Notes: a model not told the origin generated them from the sequence alone. Counted from the first letter of the stretch, positions 10,099 to 19,762 are shown. The stretch: 64,000 bases of DNA from Kalaharituber pfeilii (GCA_015179045.1 WHUZ01000141.1:32384-96383), one strand, 5' to 3'. Made by a program: numbers and translations.

Positions 10099-10540
10099 GC
10101 TCTGCTGGCGCTCCACGCCTAACAGCTGCCCTTCCGGTCTACCATATATACACCTTCATAGCCATTCCGGCCTATAGCATACATACCTCCGTGGCCATTC
10201 CGGCCTGCAGATGCACCTCCTAGCCATTCCAGCCTACAGCATATCCACCTCCATAGCCATTCCGGCCCACAGCATATACACCTCCGTGGCCATTCCGGCC
10301 CGCCGTATATACACCTCCGTAGCCACTTCGGCCCGCTGCATATACACCTCCGGGGCCATTACGAATTCCAGCTCGCAGTATATGCAACTCCGTAGCCATT
10401 TCTGCCCGCCGTATACACACCTCATGGCAGCGCACTTTCGTAGTACAATGGCAGCATACATTCGCAGCGCACCTTTGCAGCGCACGTGTGCAGCAGCACA
10501 ATGGCAGCACATCTTCGCAGTGCAATGGCCGCATATATTC
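10099..10540 (+). repeat. Family-X LTR fragment with minisatellites
   Basis: From CTCCGCTCTGCTGGCGCTCC onward this matches the U5-like region of family X (compare 20440-20500). About nine CACCTCCGTAGCCATTCCGG units follow, then AATGGCAGC-type units at 10425-10540. No gene is supported. Confidence 0.55.
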
Positions 10541-10904
10541 ATCTCAAACAGCACGAGATGAGGTGAATTCGACACGTATAGCTAAGCTGACCTTGACAGG
10601 TATAGCAGGTACTGCCAACCGGTGTGAGATGAGGTCAATTTGACAGCCATGAGAGGTCCACCCTTCCAGCGTGAGATGTAGTGAATCTGACACATGGCTC
10701 CCCTAATGTGACGTTGCGAGATCAGACACCATGCGCTAAATTTGATAGGTATAGCAGGTACGGCCCGATGGCATCAGATCTGGTGAACTTGACAGCTATG
10801 GCCGCCCCATGAGACGAGGTAGAAAATACCTGAATTTGGCACGTATGACAGCCCCGACCCGGCGGTATGAGATGAGGTAGAATGAGATAAATTTAACAGG
10901 CATG
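10541..10904. repeat. Degenerate satellite related to the AATTCAGCTCATTC family
   Basis: Loose repeats of TGAATTTGACAGGTATGGC with intervening GAGATGAGGT, the reverse-complement form of the satellite at 33480-33939. No gene seen. Confidence 0.45.
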
Positions 10905-11278
10905 GCTGGCCCTAGCCATTTCACTGGCCTTTTCAGCTGCCATTTCGGCTGCCATTTCAGCATGCATTTCGGCTGCCATTTCAGCAGCCTCTTCAGCATG
11001 CATTTCAGTAGCCATTTCGGCTGCGATTTCGGTAGCCATTTCGGCTGCCATTTCGGCTGCCATTTCAGCATGCATTTCGGTAGCCATTTCGGCTGCCTTT
11101 TCGGCTGCCATTTCAGCATGCATTTCGTTAGCCATTTCGGCTGCCAATTCAGTTGCCAATTCGGCTGCCATTTCAGCATGCATTTCGTTAGCCATTTCGG
11201 CTGCCAATTCAGTTGCCAATTCGGCTGCCAATTCAGTTGCCAATTCGGCTGCCATTTCCGCTGCTATTTTGGCTGCCA
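10905..11278. repeat. 12/24-bp minisatellite (GCCATTTCGGCT)n
   Basis: About thirty copies of a 12-bp unit, GCCATTTCGGCT or GCCATTTCAGCA. It is open in several frames (Ala-Glu-Met repeats on the minus strand), so long ORFs here are an artefact of the period being divisible by three. LINE B later inserted at its right edge. Confidence 0.8.
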
Positions 11279-12258
11279 TTTTTTTTAAATCACATAACCC
11301 CGCTTGTAGCACGTGGCCATGGCAGGGTCCCTGGGCAAGCCCTCGAAGCCCGGAGACAGGCTTAACAAACAAAGAAATTTCTATCTACTTCTAAAACCTG
11401 ATTCCGGACGGTCCTTCCGGTTTCTGCCTCAGGGAGGCACCACTATATATCTCCCCCTCTCCCCCCTCCCCTCTTCTCCACTCCTTCGCATCCCGGCAAG
11501 CAAACTTCCCCGACGGCAAATTTACCCGACCCGGGTCGGTAAATCGCACGGTGCACTAAAACCTGATCCCGGAGAAGAACCTTTCCAACTCATCCCACTC
11601 CTCCCCATTCTCTGCTGTCCTTTTCCAGTTCTTCTCCATATCCCCCCATTCTCTAAAGCCCTCTGGGCGAAACCTCTGCTGACTGCACTGGAAGGCTAGG
11701 TGCGCCCCCGTCTGGGCCTCCCCGCAGCTGCACTTGTCCGATTCCGCCACTCCCATCCTCTTCAACCACACCCCGCACCTTCCTCTCTCCAGGCGCATGG
11801 CAGTGAAGTTGGACACCGCTGTCCTATTCCACTCCATAACCTTCCCCTTTCCAAAGCCCTCCACTTCTCTCCTCTCCTTCCTCCACGCTTTCACCCTCTG
11901 GCGCACTCCACTTCCAGTGGCCACCTCCTTACCCTGCATCCCCGTCCCCTTCTTTGCCCACTCATCCGCCTTCTCGTTGCCTGCGATTCCGATATGAGCT
12001 TTTACCCACAACAGTTTCGCATCCCCCCCCTTCTTCTTTCTCCTCGCCACTGCATTCACCACCCTTCTCACATCCTCCGTCTTTCCCTTTCCCTCCCTGC
12101 CTGCCTTCTGAATCGCCATGACAGCGGCTTCAGAATCTAAGCAAACCAGGACCGGTACCTCCTCCGGTACACTCTCAAGCGCCCTTCTCACCCCCCTCAC
12201 CTCCCCGTCAAAAACCGTCGCCGTTCTCCCTACTACCTCCGCCACCACCGCTGACTCA
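11279..12258 (-). mobile_element. 5'-truncated LINE B copy
   Basis: Minus-strand LINE B fragment holding most of RNase H, the C-terminal motif, 3' UTR, family-1 tail (11287-11365) and a short poly(A). It sits in the GCCATTTC minisatellite; GCTGCCATT on the left and GCAGCCATT on the right look like the target duplication. An extra 147 bp between direct repeats (11391-11408 and 11556-11573) lies at the stop codon. Confidence 0.8.
11556..12255 (-). pseudogene. RNase H and C-terminal region of LINE B ORF2 (truncated copy)
   Basis: Open for about 230 codons of LINE homology, from VVAEVVGRTATVF through CLDSEAA, WVKAHIGIAGNEKAD and CSCGEAQTGAHLAFQC to FFSGIRF and TAG. The first catalytic block (FSDGS in LINE B) is missing because of 5' truncation, so no active RNase H is expected. 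An ORF extends upstream to 12389 into unrelated flank, giving a chance fusion. Close similarity to 7170-7869 and the lack of internal stops show a recent insertion. Confidence 0.8.
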
Positions 12259-12554
12259 GCAGCCATTTCAGCATTAGATACACATGGCTGTGCCAACGCA
12301 AGGGCACAAGCTGAGCTGCAATTGTCACGCGGCGGCGAGCTGGTGCTGCTAATGGATACGACCGGTTCAGGGTAACAGTAGTTTCGCAAGCACTGAACGG
12401 CAGAGGCTTGACAGGAGAGGCTTGCAGGTAGTAGTTCAGTGGTTTCAGTTCAGCGGCGATAGCAGACTATGGTGAAAAGGCAGAGAAGACCAAGTACTGA
12501 ATTAGCTCTAGGCATTGACAAGAATAACAAAGAACATATGGACTGCGAGGCACC
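12259..12554. other. Unassigned spacer
   Basis: About 300 bp between the LINE fragment and a minisatellite. I see no gene, repeat or signal here. Confidence 0.4.
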
Positions 12555-12805
12555 ATATGGGTCCTAGCAGGCGGTCTATACTGGCAGGTGGGCCATACTG
12601 GTAGGCAGGCTATACTGGCGGGTGGGCCATACTGGTAGGCAGGCTATACTGGCAGGCGGGCTATACTGGTAGCTTGCTAGCTACCTATAGCTAGCCGGTT
12701 CTGTGAGCTTGCTGGCTGTCGGTGGGAGGCGGTCATGGCTTGCCGGCGGTCGTGGCTTGCCGGCGGCCGTGGCTTCCCAGCGGTCGTGGCTTGGTGTGTG
12801 GCGGC
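12555..12805. repeat. Two adjacent 17-bp minisatellites
   Basis: First array (about 12565-12680) of GGCTATACTGGCAGGCG units, second (about 12730-12800) of GGTCGTGGCTTGCCGGC units. Both have a 17-bp period. No coding potential. Confidence 0.7.
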
Positions 12806-13073
12806 CGTAAGGACAATGTGTGCATTTCATATATATGATGGGTCCCTTTCAACATCGTGAGATGTGTGAACGTGAGCTGAATCTGACACGTACCGTAGAG
12901 CCCGTTGGATGGCACGAGAGTGGCATGATGAGTGCAATTTCATATGTATGGCGGGTCCCTTTCAATCGCGAAATTATCTGACACGTACCATAGGGCCCAA
13001 TCGATGACACGAGAATGGCAGAATGAAGTCAATATCACAGGTATGGCAAGTGTCTTTCAACATCATGAAATGT

Positions 13074-14601
13074 CGGGATGTCTCCGGACAGTCCTTTTGG
13101 ACTGTCCTGACTGTCCTGGCTGTCCCGAAGGTTGCATAACTGACTGTCCCGTCTTGCATATGGTGCGGCTGAGCTTACTGTCTTGGTGTGGCAGACTGTC
13201 TTGGTGCGGCAGATATTTTCGGTGCAGGGTAATCAGTGCACCTAACTCTCCGAACTGGGAAATTTTTTCTTTGATAATTCGCACTGTAGCTACTGGTTTT
13301 GAGATTTCATTTTTGCGAGACTCCAACACAATTACAAAGGCTTCACGCACTTTACATCCCAGATATTTTCCAGCCGATACATATATTCATATAGTACTCT
13401 CGAGTCCTTATTTAATTTTTCTGCCCTATACTTGCTTTGCGCTCACTAAAATGTTACTCTCCACTGCAACCAGTACCTTGAGTGCGAAACAGACCTGGAC
13501 TCCACACCCGAGCCTTCCAAAGGAGCTTGTTTCGGTAGTAATAAAGGTTGTAGAAGAGATGCCTGAATTACATTGTGAAGAACCTATAGATGGCGAGCAA
13601 TATGCATAGCCAAATATGGCTTTAGATAGACTTCAAGACTATGCATTTACCAAAGGCTTCGCTGTGGTGACTTTGAGTGGGTCTGAAAAGAAAGGTCGTA
13701 TACGCTATGGATGTGTACATCATGGCAAGCCCCAAGATACTAGAAACCTAGATGCAGAGAATTCTGAAGGTATTTTAATTTAAAATTATGTACTAATATA
13801 TATATAGTACAGCACAGACACCAGACCAACACACAAGCCAAAGAATGTCTATAGGCAATATCTATCAATTTGCGAGTAGATATAGATAGTGGAACAGATA
13901 CTTGGGTGCTTGCGATATCAGATAAAATCCACACTCATCCTTTGGCACTAAATCCATTAATATATATCCAGCGTAAACGTCGCAATACTGATCATCAGCA
14001 AGCAGTAGAAGATGCTATACAGCATAGGTAACCAGAATTGAGTTACAATATGTCCTTACACCTTCGTACAGAAGAAGGAATACAGTTGAATCCTAAAGAA
14101 TACTATAACAACCGTCATAGCAGTAAAATTCCTATTACTGTTGAGGAAAGAATCAATCGGATATTAAGAGAACTAACAACAGCTGGTTGTCATATCACTG
14201 ATCATTCCACAGTACCAACAGTACCTCATCACTTTGCACCAGTCATATCTTCCAGCATATTGCCCCAACGTAAAAATAAAGAAAAAGCAGCTGGTCGTAC
14301 CTTGACAGGAGCTGAAATGGCAGAAAGGCAGTGAAAGTGGGCTTGGACAGAGAGTGTGGAGCGTAATAAGACTCAAGATTGTATCACTGTATCTTCTACT
14401 GCATCAGTATGATGTATCATTCTGTATTTCGTACAATTATGTATTTAGGTACTTCGCTTTTTTAATGAATTCTCGCTAGTGGCCAAGTTTGAGACAGGCA
14501 GCTCAGCCGCACCATATGCAAGATGGGACAGTAAGTTATGCAACCTTCGGGACAGTCAGGACAGTCAGGACAGTCCAAAAGGACTGTCCGGAGACATCCC
14601 G
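13074..14601 (+). mobile_element. MULE1, Mutator-like DNA transposon (non-autonomous or decayed)
   Basis: Perfect 9-bp target duplication ATGAAATGT at 13065-13073 and 14602-14610, the length typical of Mutator-like elements. About 100-bp terminal inverted repeats begin CGGGATGTCTCCGGACAG. Each TIR contains a hairpin, GGACAGTCC-TTTT-GGACTGTCC. The interior encodes remains of a FAR1-type DNA-binding protein (13451-14334). I could not find a DDE transposase core, so it is deleted or was never present. MULE2 (35671-38315) shares TIR ends and coding remains. Confidence 0.88.
13451..14334 (+). pseudogene. FAR1-family DNA-binding protein remnant of MULE1
   Basis: Starting at the ATG at 13451 the frame runs to a TAG (13607), then continues with ALDRLQDYAFTKGFAVV, GRIRYGCVHHGKPQ, and after a possible very short intron (13770-13807, GT..AG with TACTAAT) WVLAISDKIHTHPL. 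Cys-rich blocks and an HxHP at this spacing are the mark of FAR1/WRKY-GCM1-type DNA-binding domains that precede MULE transposases. The part 14038-14334 is open and Lys/Arg-rich near its end. At least three in-frame stops make it a pseudogene. A related piece is at 36300-36545. The intron is uncertain because 38 nt is short even for a fungus. Confidence 0.7.
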
Positions 14602-14660
14602 ATGAAATGTATAGCACCTATGCCAAGAAACCATGGAGCGGCCGTAGCACGAAATGTATA

Positions 14661-14995
14661 TGTGGTAAACTACAGATTACGAGCTAAATTGCGGTGGGAT
14701 ACAGTTGATTAATTCCTTCAGAATAACCCCAAATATGCATCCCAAAACAGCCCTATTTATGCAGCAGAATTCAGGAAGTACCTTCGTACCCAACTAAACA
14801 ATTATTGGTGCGGAATGAGGTTGCGCATAGCAGCGGATTCAGACGGTAAAGAGGATATAATCGGTATAGGAAATAGAAGACCATAGAATCATGAAACGTC
14901 AGTCTACATCATGCCCACAGCTCAGGTTGCATATGTTTCAGCACACCCAACCACTGTGCATGATGTTTCACTTCAGCGCTGCATATTCTTCAACA
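14661..14995 (-). repeat. Copia 3' LTR (335 bp)
   Basis: On the minus strand it runs TGTTGAAGAATATGC to GTAGTTTACCACA. It is preceded (minus strand) by a purine run, GAGTGGGAG at 14996-15004, a plausible polypurine tract. It differs from the 5' LTR by a few substitutions and lacks its insertion. A third copy of this LTR is at 52898-53231. Confidence 0.88.
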
Positions 14996-15409
14996 CTCCC
15001 ACTCAACCGAAATGTCCGCACAATCAATGCTTCAGAAAATTCACGATTAGTCAGAAACAGATGCTTTCAAAAAACAGACAGGTAACATGTAGACAGTTGT
15101 ACAACATTCGAAGGCCCATATAATCCAGAGTCATAAAATCAAAAAAATATAATCCTTGTACTTAGCCTCATTAAAACTCTCGATGCCTTTTTGCATACCG
15201 CCACAGAAAAACCCAGTGGGAAAAACCTGTGTGAGAGAAAGAGTACTACTCCCGGAAAATGCCAGAAAATCGAAAAATCAGAGACGAGATTGAGTCATAA
15301 AATTCAGTAAAATCAGTATCATCGCGAAATGACCAGAAATCAGAAATATAATAAATCTCTCAGGAAATTAAACGAATGCCCATTGCGGTCATGTGCCTCT
15401 CATGTTTTT

Positions 15410-15870
15410 CTCTCGTCAGCGGCTATATTTGATTCGGTGTGAATGTAACGAAGGGCAACCCGGAACCGATCCGCGTTCAATGACTTCACGGATGAACTGA
15501 TGCCTGATGGCAGTGTGTTTCGTTCAATCATGCCCACACGCGAGTTAGCTCGTTGAATGGCCTGCGCAGCCCGATAGCTTCCTTGCAAGCTTCAATTGCA
15601 GCCATATATTCTGCTTCAGTGGATGATAGAGCTACTGTGGGTTACTTTCGCGATTTCCATGAAATTGCACCGCCGTTGAGTGTAAACACATATCCTGATG
15701 ACGAATGCCATAGGCGAGCCCATAATTGAGCATCTGTAGAAAGTATCAACGAACTCGTTTTGCGGTAGTGCCAGCGTGTCGCCGTGCTCTGCTGTGGGGT
15801 TTGAGCTGAAACGCCCTAATACTGTGTAGTTGATCTGGGCAAGCTCCTAGTATGCGTAAATCGAATTTCC
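15410..15870 (-). pseudogene. Copia RNase H remnant
   Basis: Broken minus-strand frames carry the order expected after Copia RT: LGRFSSNP..AEHGDT, then a remnant of the EAEYIA region (about 15600-15650), then VKSLNADRFRVALRYIHTESNIAADE (about 15420-15490). The last piece is the usual HID-RYHFIRE and nIADxlTK end. Many stops and frameshifts. No function expected. Confidence 0.6.
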
Positions 15871-15872
15871 CA

Positions 15873-16448
15873 CTAGAGAGTTTGGAGTGAGCGGCGTTGA
15901 GAGGCCTTTAACATGAGTTGAATACCGAACGTCTCTGTTTTGAGGTAAAGTATCTGGTTTGTTGGAGGCGTAAAAGTTCGGTTCGCTCTGTCCCTCTCAA
16001 TCTCAAGCCCTATAAACAGGCGTGCAGCGCCTATATCCTTCATCTTGTATTTCAGCCCATATAGCGCTTTCTTCAGCCGGCACACTTTTGTACTCCCACT
16101 CGCCTCAAATCCTTCCGGCTGTGCCATATCAACCTCTTCGGCTAGTTCTGGATGTAAAAAGGCAGTAACAACATCCATCTGATCTATGTCCCAATCTTTA
16201 TAAGCCGCTAAGGCCATCAGCATTCTAACAATAGCAAATTTTGGGACAGGGGCGAAGGTCTCTCCATAATTCACTCCTTCTGTCTGCTCATACCCCTTGA
16301 TGACTAGCCGAGCTTTATAGCGAGTGGTGCCGTCAGCATCCACTTTGATCTTAAAGTCCCACTTGCATCCAATCACACCCCCCCTTGCTGGCGGCGCAAC
16401 GAGCTCCCAAGTCCCGTTGGTAATCAGAGAGTCATACTCCTCTTGCAT
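15873..16448 (-). pseudogene. Copia reverse transcriptase remnant (YVDD region deleted)
   Basis: 191-aa open frame with the RVT_2 signature: NGTWELVAPP, VIGCKWDFKIKVDADG, RYKARLVIKGYEQ, GVNYGETFAPVPKF, DIDQMDVVTAFLHPEL and LKKALYGLK. The next residues are KMKDIGAARLFIGLEIER, which in intact Copia RTs come after the YVDD block. About 70-80 codons holding the catalytic YVDD are therefore deleted. The deletion is in frame, so the ORF looks healthy although the enzyme is dead. The ORF starts inside the domain; the protein originally began upstream with gag and integrase. Confidence 0.85.
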
Positions 16449-16499
16449 TGCTTGCTGCCATTCCCAGCACTCGCGACTTCGTATTGCCTCTTTGTAGGC

Positions 16500-17320
16500 T
16501 CATCAGTGCTATCAGGGAGAGCAAGAGTCTGGTCATGTATTCGGTAAGCTTCTGCCAGACAATTCAATATATGTAACCTTGCCGGCTCAAGGTCTACCCA
16601 GGGGGTGGATGCCTCCAGTGCTCTACAGCACCTGGATATCTCTCTCGCAATGCATCTTGCAGCATTGGATGTGGGCTTATTTACCTTGTCTGCATTTGTA
16701 TCTTCATCATCACTGAGGTAATAATTCGAGGACTCGGCTCATCTGAAGTCAGACCTGGCACTGATTTATCTAGACTCACAGTGTCAGCCATCTGCACTTC
16801 AATCAATTGATTGCAGTCCTCACTATGCGCTTCCACTTCGTCGTGTCTTTCAACGACGGAACTCTCTTCGTCATGTCTTTCAATGACGGGATTCTCTTCG
16901 TCATGTCTCTCAATGACGGTATTCTCTTCGTCATGTCTCTTCATGACGGTATTCTCTTTGTCATGTCTCTTAATGACGGTATTAATTTCGTCGACGGTTT
17001 TGCGCATTTCTGTATCTGGCCTTATGCCGTATCTTTCAACGACATCGCCGTGTCTTTCAACGGCTTTTCTCAAATCCCAATCAGTGAATGCAGACTTGCT
17101 TTCATCAAATATCGCTGGCTTCAAACACCTGGCGGCTTTGGGGTTCCCAAACGCGCCATATCATCGTGGTAACCTAAGAACGTACATCTTAGAGACTTCA
17201 CCTGGAGCTTTACTCTTTTCTTTGACACAAGCACAAGGGCATTGCAGCCAAAAAATTCTTGTGATGTAGCTCCAGCATGTCATGCCGCAATAGGAAATAA
17301 CAGGGATTAGTTCTTGGTAA
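16500..17320 (-). pseudogene. Copia integrase C-terminal region with 30-bp minisatellite
   Basis: On the minus strand, about 17150-17300 reads as LGCNALVLVSKKRV..LRCTFLGYHDD, the usual end of a Copia integrase, followed by KPAIFDESKSAFTDWDLR. Then comes a run of about six copies of a 10-residue unit (ERHDEENTVI type; about 16835-16990) that keeps frame over 147 codons (16681-17124). The catalytic part of integrase upstream is missing or unrecognisable. The repeat probably grew in the variable linker between integrase and RT. Confidence 0.6.
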
Positions 17321-17331
17321 CAACCATGCAG

Positions 17332-17760
17332 TGATCGACCCGAACCACAGAATGCTCTCGAACCGCCGCCATAGCTCTACATCATTCTATATCATTCTAC
17401 AGCATTCTACAAGCACTCTTCTATGTCGTCATGTATGTTTCTATTTCCATCTGTCTTCTTCTATGTCGTCATGTCCAAGTTCACGCAATACTCGTACCTG
17501 CTACTTCTGTTCACTCTCTCTCGTCTATATATACCTCTTCTACCCGCCTGTATGTAGTCTCCACTGGTCAACGTACGCTCATTCTCTCTTCCACCTTGTC
17601 CCTCTCTGTCCCTGCTGTCTCGTAGCACCCGCGATCGTGCCTTCGCCTACTGATCCCAGCATCGCCCTTACACAGCACCTTTCATACCACGCACTATTTC
17701 TTGGATCAATCTGTTCTTTCTCTAACACCGTTTTGGTGCTGGGTATAAGGAACAGATGAC
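17332..17760. other. Possible LTR remnant inside the Copia element
   Basis: The block from TGATCGACCCGAACC to TTCTCTAACA (about 17332-17729) is followed by TTTTGGTGCTGGGTATAAGG, which looks like the leader just downstream of a fungal LTR. It interrupts Copia between gag and integrase. No TSD was found. Contains Thr/Ser/Cys-rich chance ORFs only. Confidence 0.3.
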
Positions 17761-17949
17761 TCAAACGTGATTCTGTTGTAGTATGCTCTTAAACCGCGCG
17801 TAGTAATACTCCCCACGCCCATTATCGCGCCGGAATCTATATGTCAGTTCAATATATACCCATAGTTCAAGTGCCCAAAATGACAGTCCCATATATCGGT
17901 CGGAAGACGACGATAACGAAGACAAAGCGGCGGCAGAGAAACGAGAGGA

Positions 17950-18112
17950 CAAACGACGAGGCGACAGGCGACGAGGCGACAGACGACGAGAGGACAGACG
18001 ACGAGAGGACAGACGACGAGAGGACAGACGACGAGAGGACAGACGACGAGAGGACAGACGACGAGAGGACAGACGACGAGAGGACAGACGACGAGAGGAC
18101 AGACGAAATAGC
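17950..18112. repeat. 15-bp minisatellite (GACGACGAGAGGACA)n
   Basis: About ten nearly perfect units of 15 bp between Copia gag and the integrase remnant. Open in all frames because 15 is a multiple of three. The near identity of units indicates recent expansion. Not a CRISPR array: there are no spacers. Confidence 0.9.
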
Positions 18113-18167
18113 AGAAAGTCGAAAGGTATGCTGCTCATATAGACGGATGTACCAAAGTGGGGTTTGC

Positions 18168-19109
18168 TTAATTCGATTCGATGGTAGAGTACTCTGACTT
18201 CGATCTTCGGAACCGATTTCGTAATTCCTCGCCCTTTTTCCGCAAATTACAATCCTTAATTTTGTGTCCCCTTCTCAGGCAGTGCCAGCACGTTAGATGG
18301 GAGTCACTTCCATTCTTATGCCCACCTCTTCTACCTCTATATCCTCCTCTGTCTCTTCCTCTATCTTGAGTGACCATGACTGTGGGCTGTACGGCATTTT
18401 CTTGACCTAGCTGGAATTCTAGGAGGAGGTTCAGGGTGTAGTCAATGGTTCTGCAGTCTGCAGGTCTGTCAAGTATATAGCGCTTATAGAACTCGTATTT
18501 CGGTGTGAGTCTCTGCATTGCGTGGGTTATAAGCTGCTCATCTGTCACAGCATAATCAGTATGCGCAAGTTCGGTTTGGTAAGCCATTAATCGCCCTAGA
18601 AATTCATTGACTGATTCTGTATCTTTCATTCTATCTTCCTTGAAGGCGTTGCTTATTCGTACTGCTCGTGCATTGTTCTTTTGCGCACTGAACCGTTTTT
18701 CCAGCGTTTCCCATACTTCGGCAGGATCAGAGATCTTTGAGAGCTGAAACTTGATGCGATCTGATAGCGTGGCATATATTATAGATGCAGCTTTTGACTG
18801 TTGAACCTCAAAACTATGCTTGTGACGGGTTGATGAGGTCGGTTGTACTTTAGACGTTAACGACGAGGACGACGATGATGACGATGATGTTGATGAGTCA
18901 CCATCAGCAGTTGTGGTTGGAGCCTTCTCGTTTCGTAGTACGATATCTAAGAGGTTATGTGACTTGAGTACAACTTCGATTTCCTTATGCCACTGCCTGT
19001 AGTTGATTTCTGTTAGCTTTGTTACTGCCCCGTACTTATCTCGATATACGTCATTGTTTGATAGCGCAACTGTGGCAGGAACAGTGGGAACTGAGGTCGT
19101 ATTCGACAT
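18168..19109 (-). CDS. Copia Gag polyprotein (313 aa, intact)
   Basis: Intact ORF beginning MSNTTSVPTVPATVALSNN. Residues about 20-60 contain YRQWHKEIEVVLKSHNLLD, the DUF4219-like N-terminus. A Ser-rich linker follows, then the UBN2/Retrotran_gag_2 core (ISDPAEVWETLEKRFSAQ, VNEFLGRLMAYQTEL, DEQLITHAMQRLTPKYEFY). After an RGR/GG-rich basic stretch there is one CCHC knuckle, CWHCLRRGHKIKDC (about residues 274-287). It forms the capsid and binds RNA. It ends close to the pol remnants, whose frame is lost. A partial, decayed copy is at 52120-52740. Intact gag beside a dead pol suggests recent insertion, or trans-mobilisation. Confidence 0.9.
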   Translation of the reverse strand: MSNTTSVPTVPATVALSNNDVYRDKYGAVTKLTEINYRQWHKEIEVVLKSHNLLDIVLRNEKAPTTTADGDSSTSSSSSSSSSLTSKVQPTSSTRHKHSFEVQQSKAASIIYATLSDRIKFQLSKISDPAEVWETLEKRFSAQKNNARAVRISNAFKEDRMKDTESVNEFLGRLMAYQTELAHTDYAVTDEQLITHAMQRLTPKYEFYKRYILDRPADCRTIDYTLNLLLEFQLGQENAVQPTVMVTQDRGRDRGGYRGRRGGHKNGSDSHLTCWHCLRRGHKIKDCNLRKKGEELRNRFRRSKSEYSTIESN

Positions 19110-19135
19110 TGTAGAGTGGGTAAGTAACGTGGTGT

Positions 19136-19192
19136 TTTTTTTTTTTTTTTTTTTTATATCATTACTCGCGTGCCGCCCTAGGGGCTATGGCG
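19136..19192 (-). mobile_element. Family-2 micro-insertion (37-nt core plus poly(A))
   Basis: Poly(T) of 20 nt followed by 37 nt of family-2 tail core (minus strand, CGCCATAGCCCC to GATAT), flanked by a perfect 13-bp TSD, AGTAACGTGGTGT, at 19123-19135 and 19193-19205. It sits in the Copia leader between LTR and gag. Confidence 0.9.
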
Positions 19193-19340
19193 AGTAACGT
19201 GGTGTGTAGAAGCGACGAATGTATATACAAGCGACGAGATGTATGTAGAAGATGTAGGCAGTAAGCGGGGCAGCTATAGAGATGTGTGTGGCACTGGTAT
19301 AGGCGATAACGGTGTATGCGAGAAGCAATAGAGGTTAAGA

Positions 19341-19358
19341 GAGCGCCGGGCTCATAAC
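19341..19358 (-). promoter_or_regulatory. Copia primer-binding site, half-tRNA type
   Basis: The plus strand reads GAGCGCCGGGCTCATAAC directly inside the 5' LTR. GGGCTCATAAC is the anticodon arm of initiator tRNA-Met (CAU anticodon). Copia of Drosophila and Ty5 of yeast are primed by an initiator tRNA cleaved in the anticodon loop. The second copy (52878-52897) keeps one more matching base (GGGCTCATAACC). Confidence 0.6.
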
Positions 19359-19359
19359 G

Positions 19360-19757
19360 TGTGGAAAACTACAGATTACGAGCTAAATTGCGGTGGGATA
19401 CAGTTGTTTTTTTTTTTTTTGTTTTTTTTTTTGTTTTTTTTTTTATGTCATTACTCGCAGATACAGTTGATTAATTCCTTCAGAATAACCCCAAATATGC
19501 GTCCCAAAATAGCCCTATTTATGCAGCAGAATTCAGGAAGTACCTTCGTACCCAACTAAACAATTATTGATGCGGAATGAGGTTGCGCATAGCAGCGGAT
19601 TCAGACGGTAAAGAGGATATAATCGGTATAGGAAATAGAAGACCATAGAATCATGAAACGTCAGTCTACATCATGCCCACAGCTCAGGTTGCATATGTTT
19701 CAGCACACCCAACCACTGTGCATGATGTTTCACTTCAGCGCTGCATATTCTTCAACA
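19360..19757 (-). repeat. Copia 5' LTR with a 15-nt LINE-tail insertion
   Basis: Same sequence as the 3' LTR, enlarged by the insertion at 19407-19459 and its TSD. Ends TGTTGAAG..CCACA on the minus strand; flanked by GTATA. Confidence 0.88.
19407..19459 (-). mobile_element. Ultra-short family-2 micro-insertion (15 nt plus poly(A))
   Basis: A run of T with two G interruptions (38 nt), then only 15 nt of family-2 tail (minus strand TGCGAGTAATGACAT), flanked by 10-bp TSD GATACAGTTG at 19397-19406 and 19460-19469. The empty form of the LTR is at 14661-14995, which confirms the boundaries. Confidence 0.9.
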
Positions 19758-19762
19758 GTATA

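Larger units (their letters stand above)
14661..19757 (-). mobile_element. Copia LTR retrotransposon (decayed, nearly complete)
   Basis: Minus-strand element bounded by LTRs at 14661-14995 (3') and 19360-19757 (5') with TG..CA ends and a 5-bp TSD, GTATA, at 14656-14660 and 19758-19762. The order gag, integrase, reverse transcriptase, RNase H is that of Copia. The gag ORF is intact; pol is broken, with the RT catalytic region deleted. A primer-binding-like site matches half of initiator tRNA-Met (19341-19358). It also carries two coding-region minisatellites and two tiny LINE-tail insertions (19136-19192 and 19407-19459). Confidence 0.9.

Noticed and set aside
10893..11372. Long Ala/Glu/Met-rich ORFs on both strands
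   Set aside because: Produced by a 12-bp minisatellite whose period is a multiple of three; no start context or domain.
17950..18112. Regular short repeats resembling a CRISPR array
   Set aside because: Units are contiguous 15-mers without spacers, and the context is eukaryotic.
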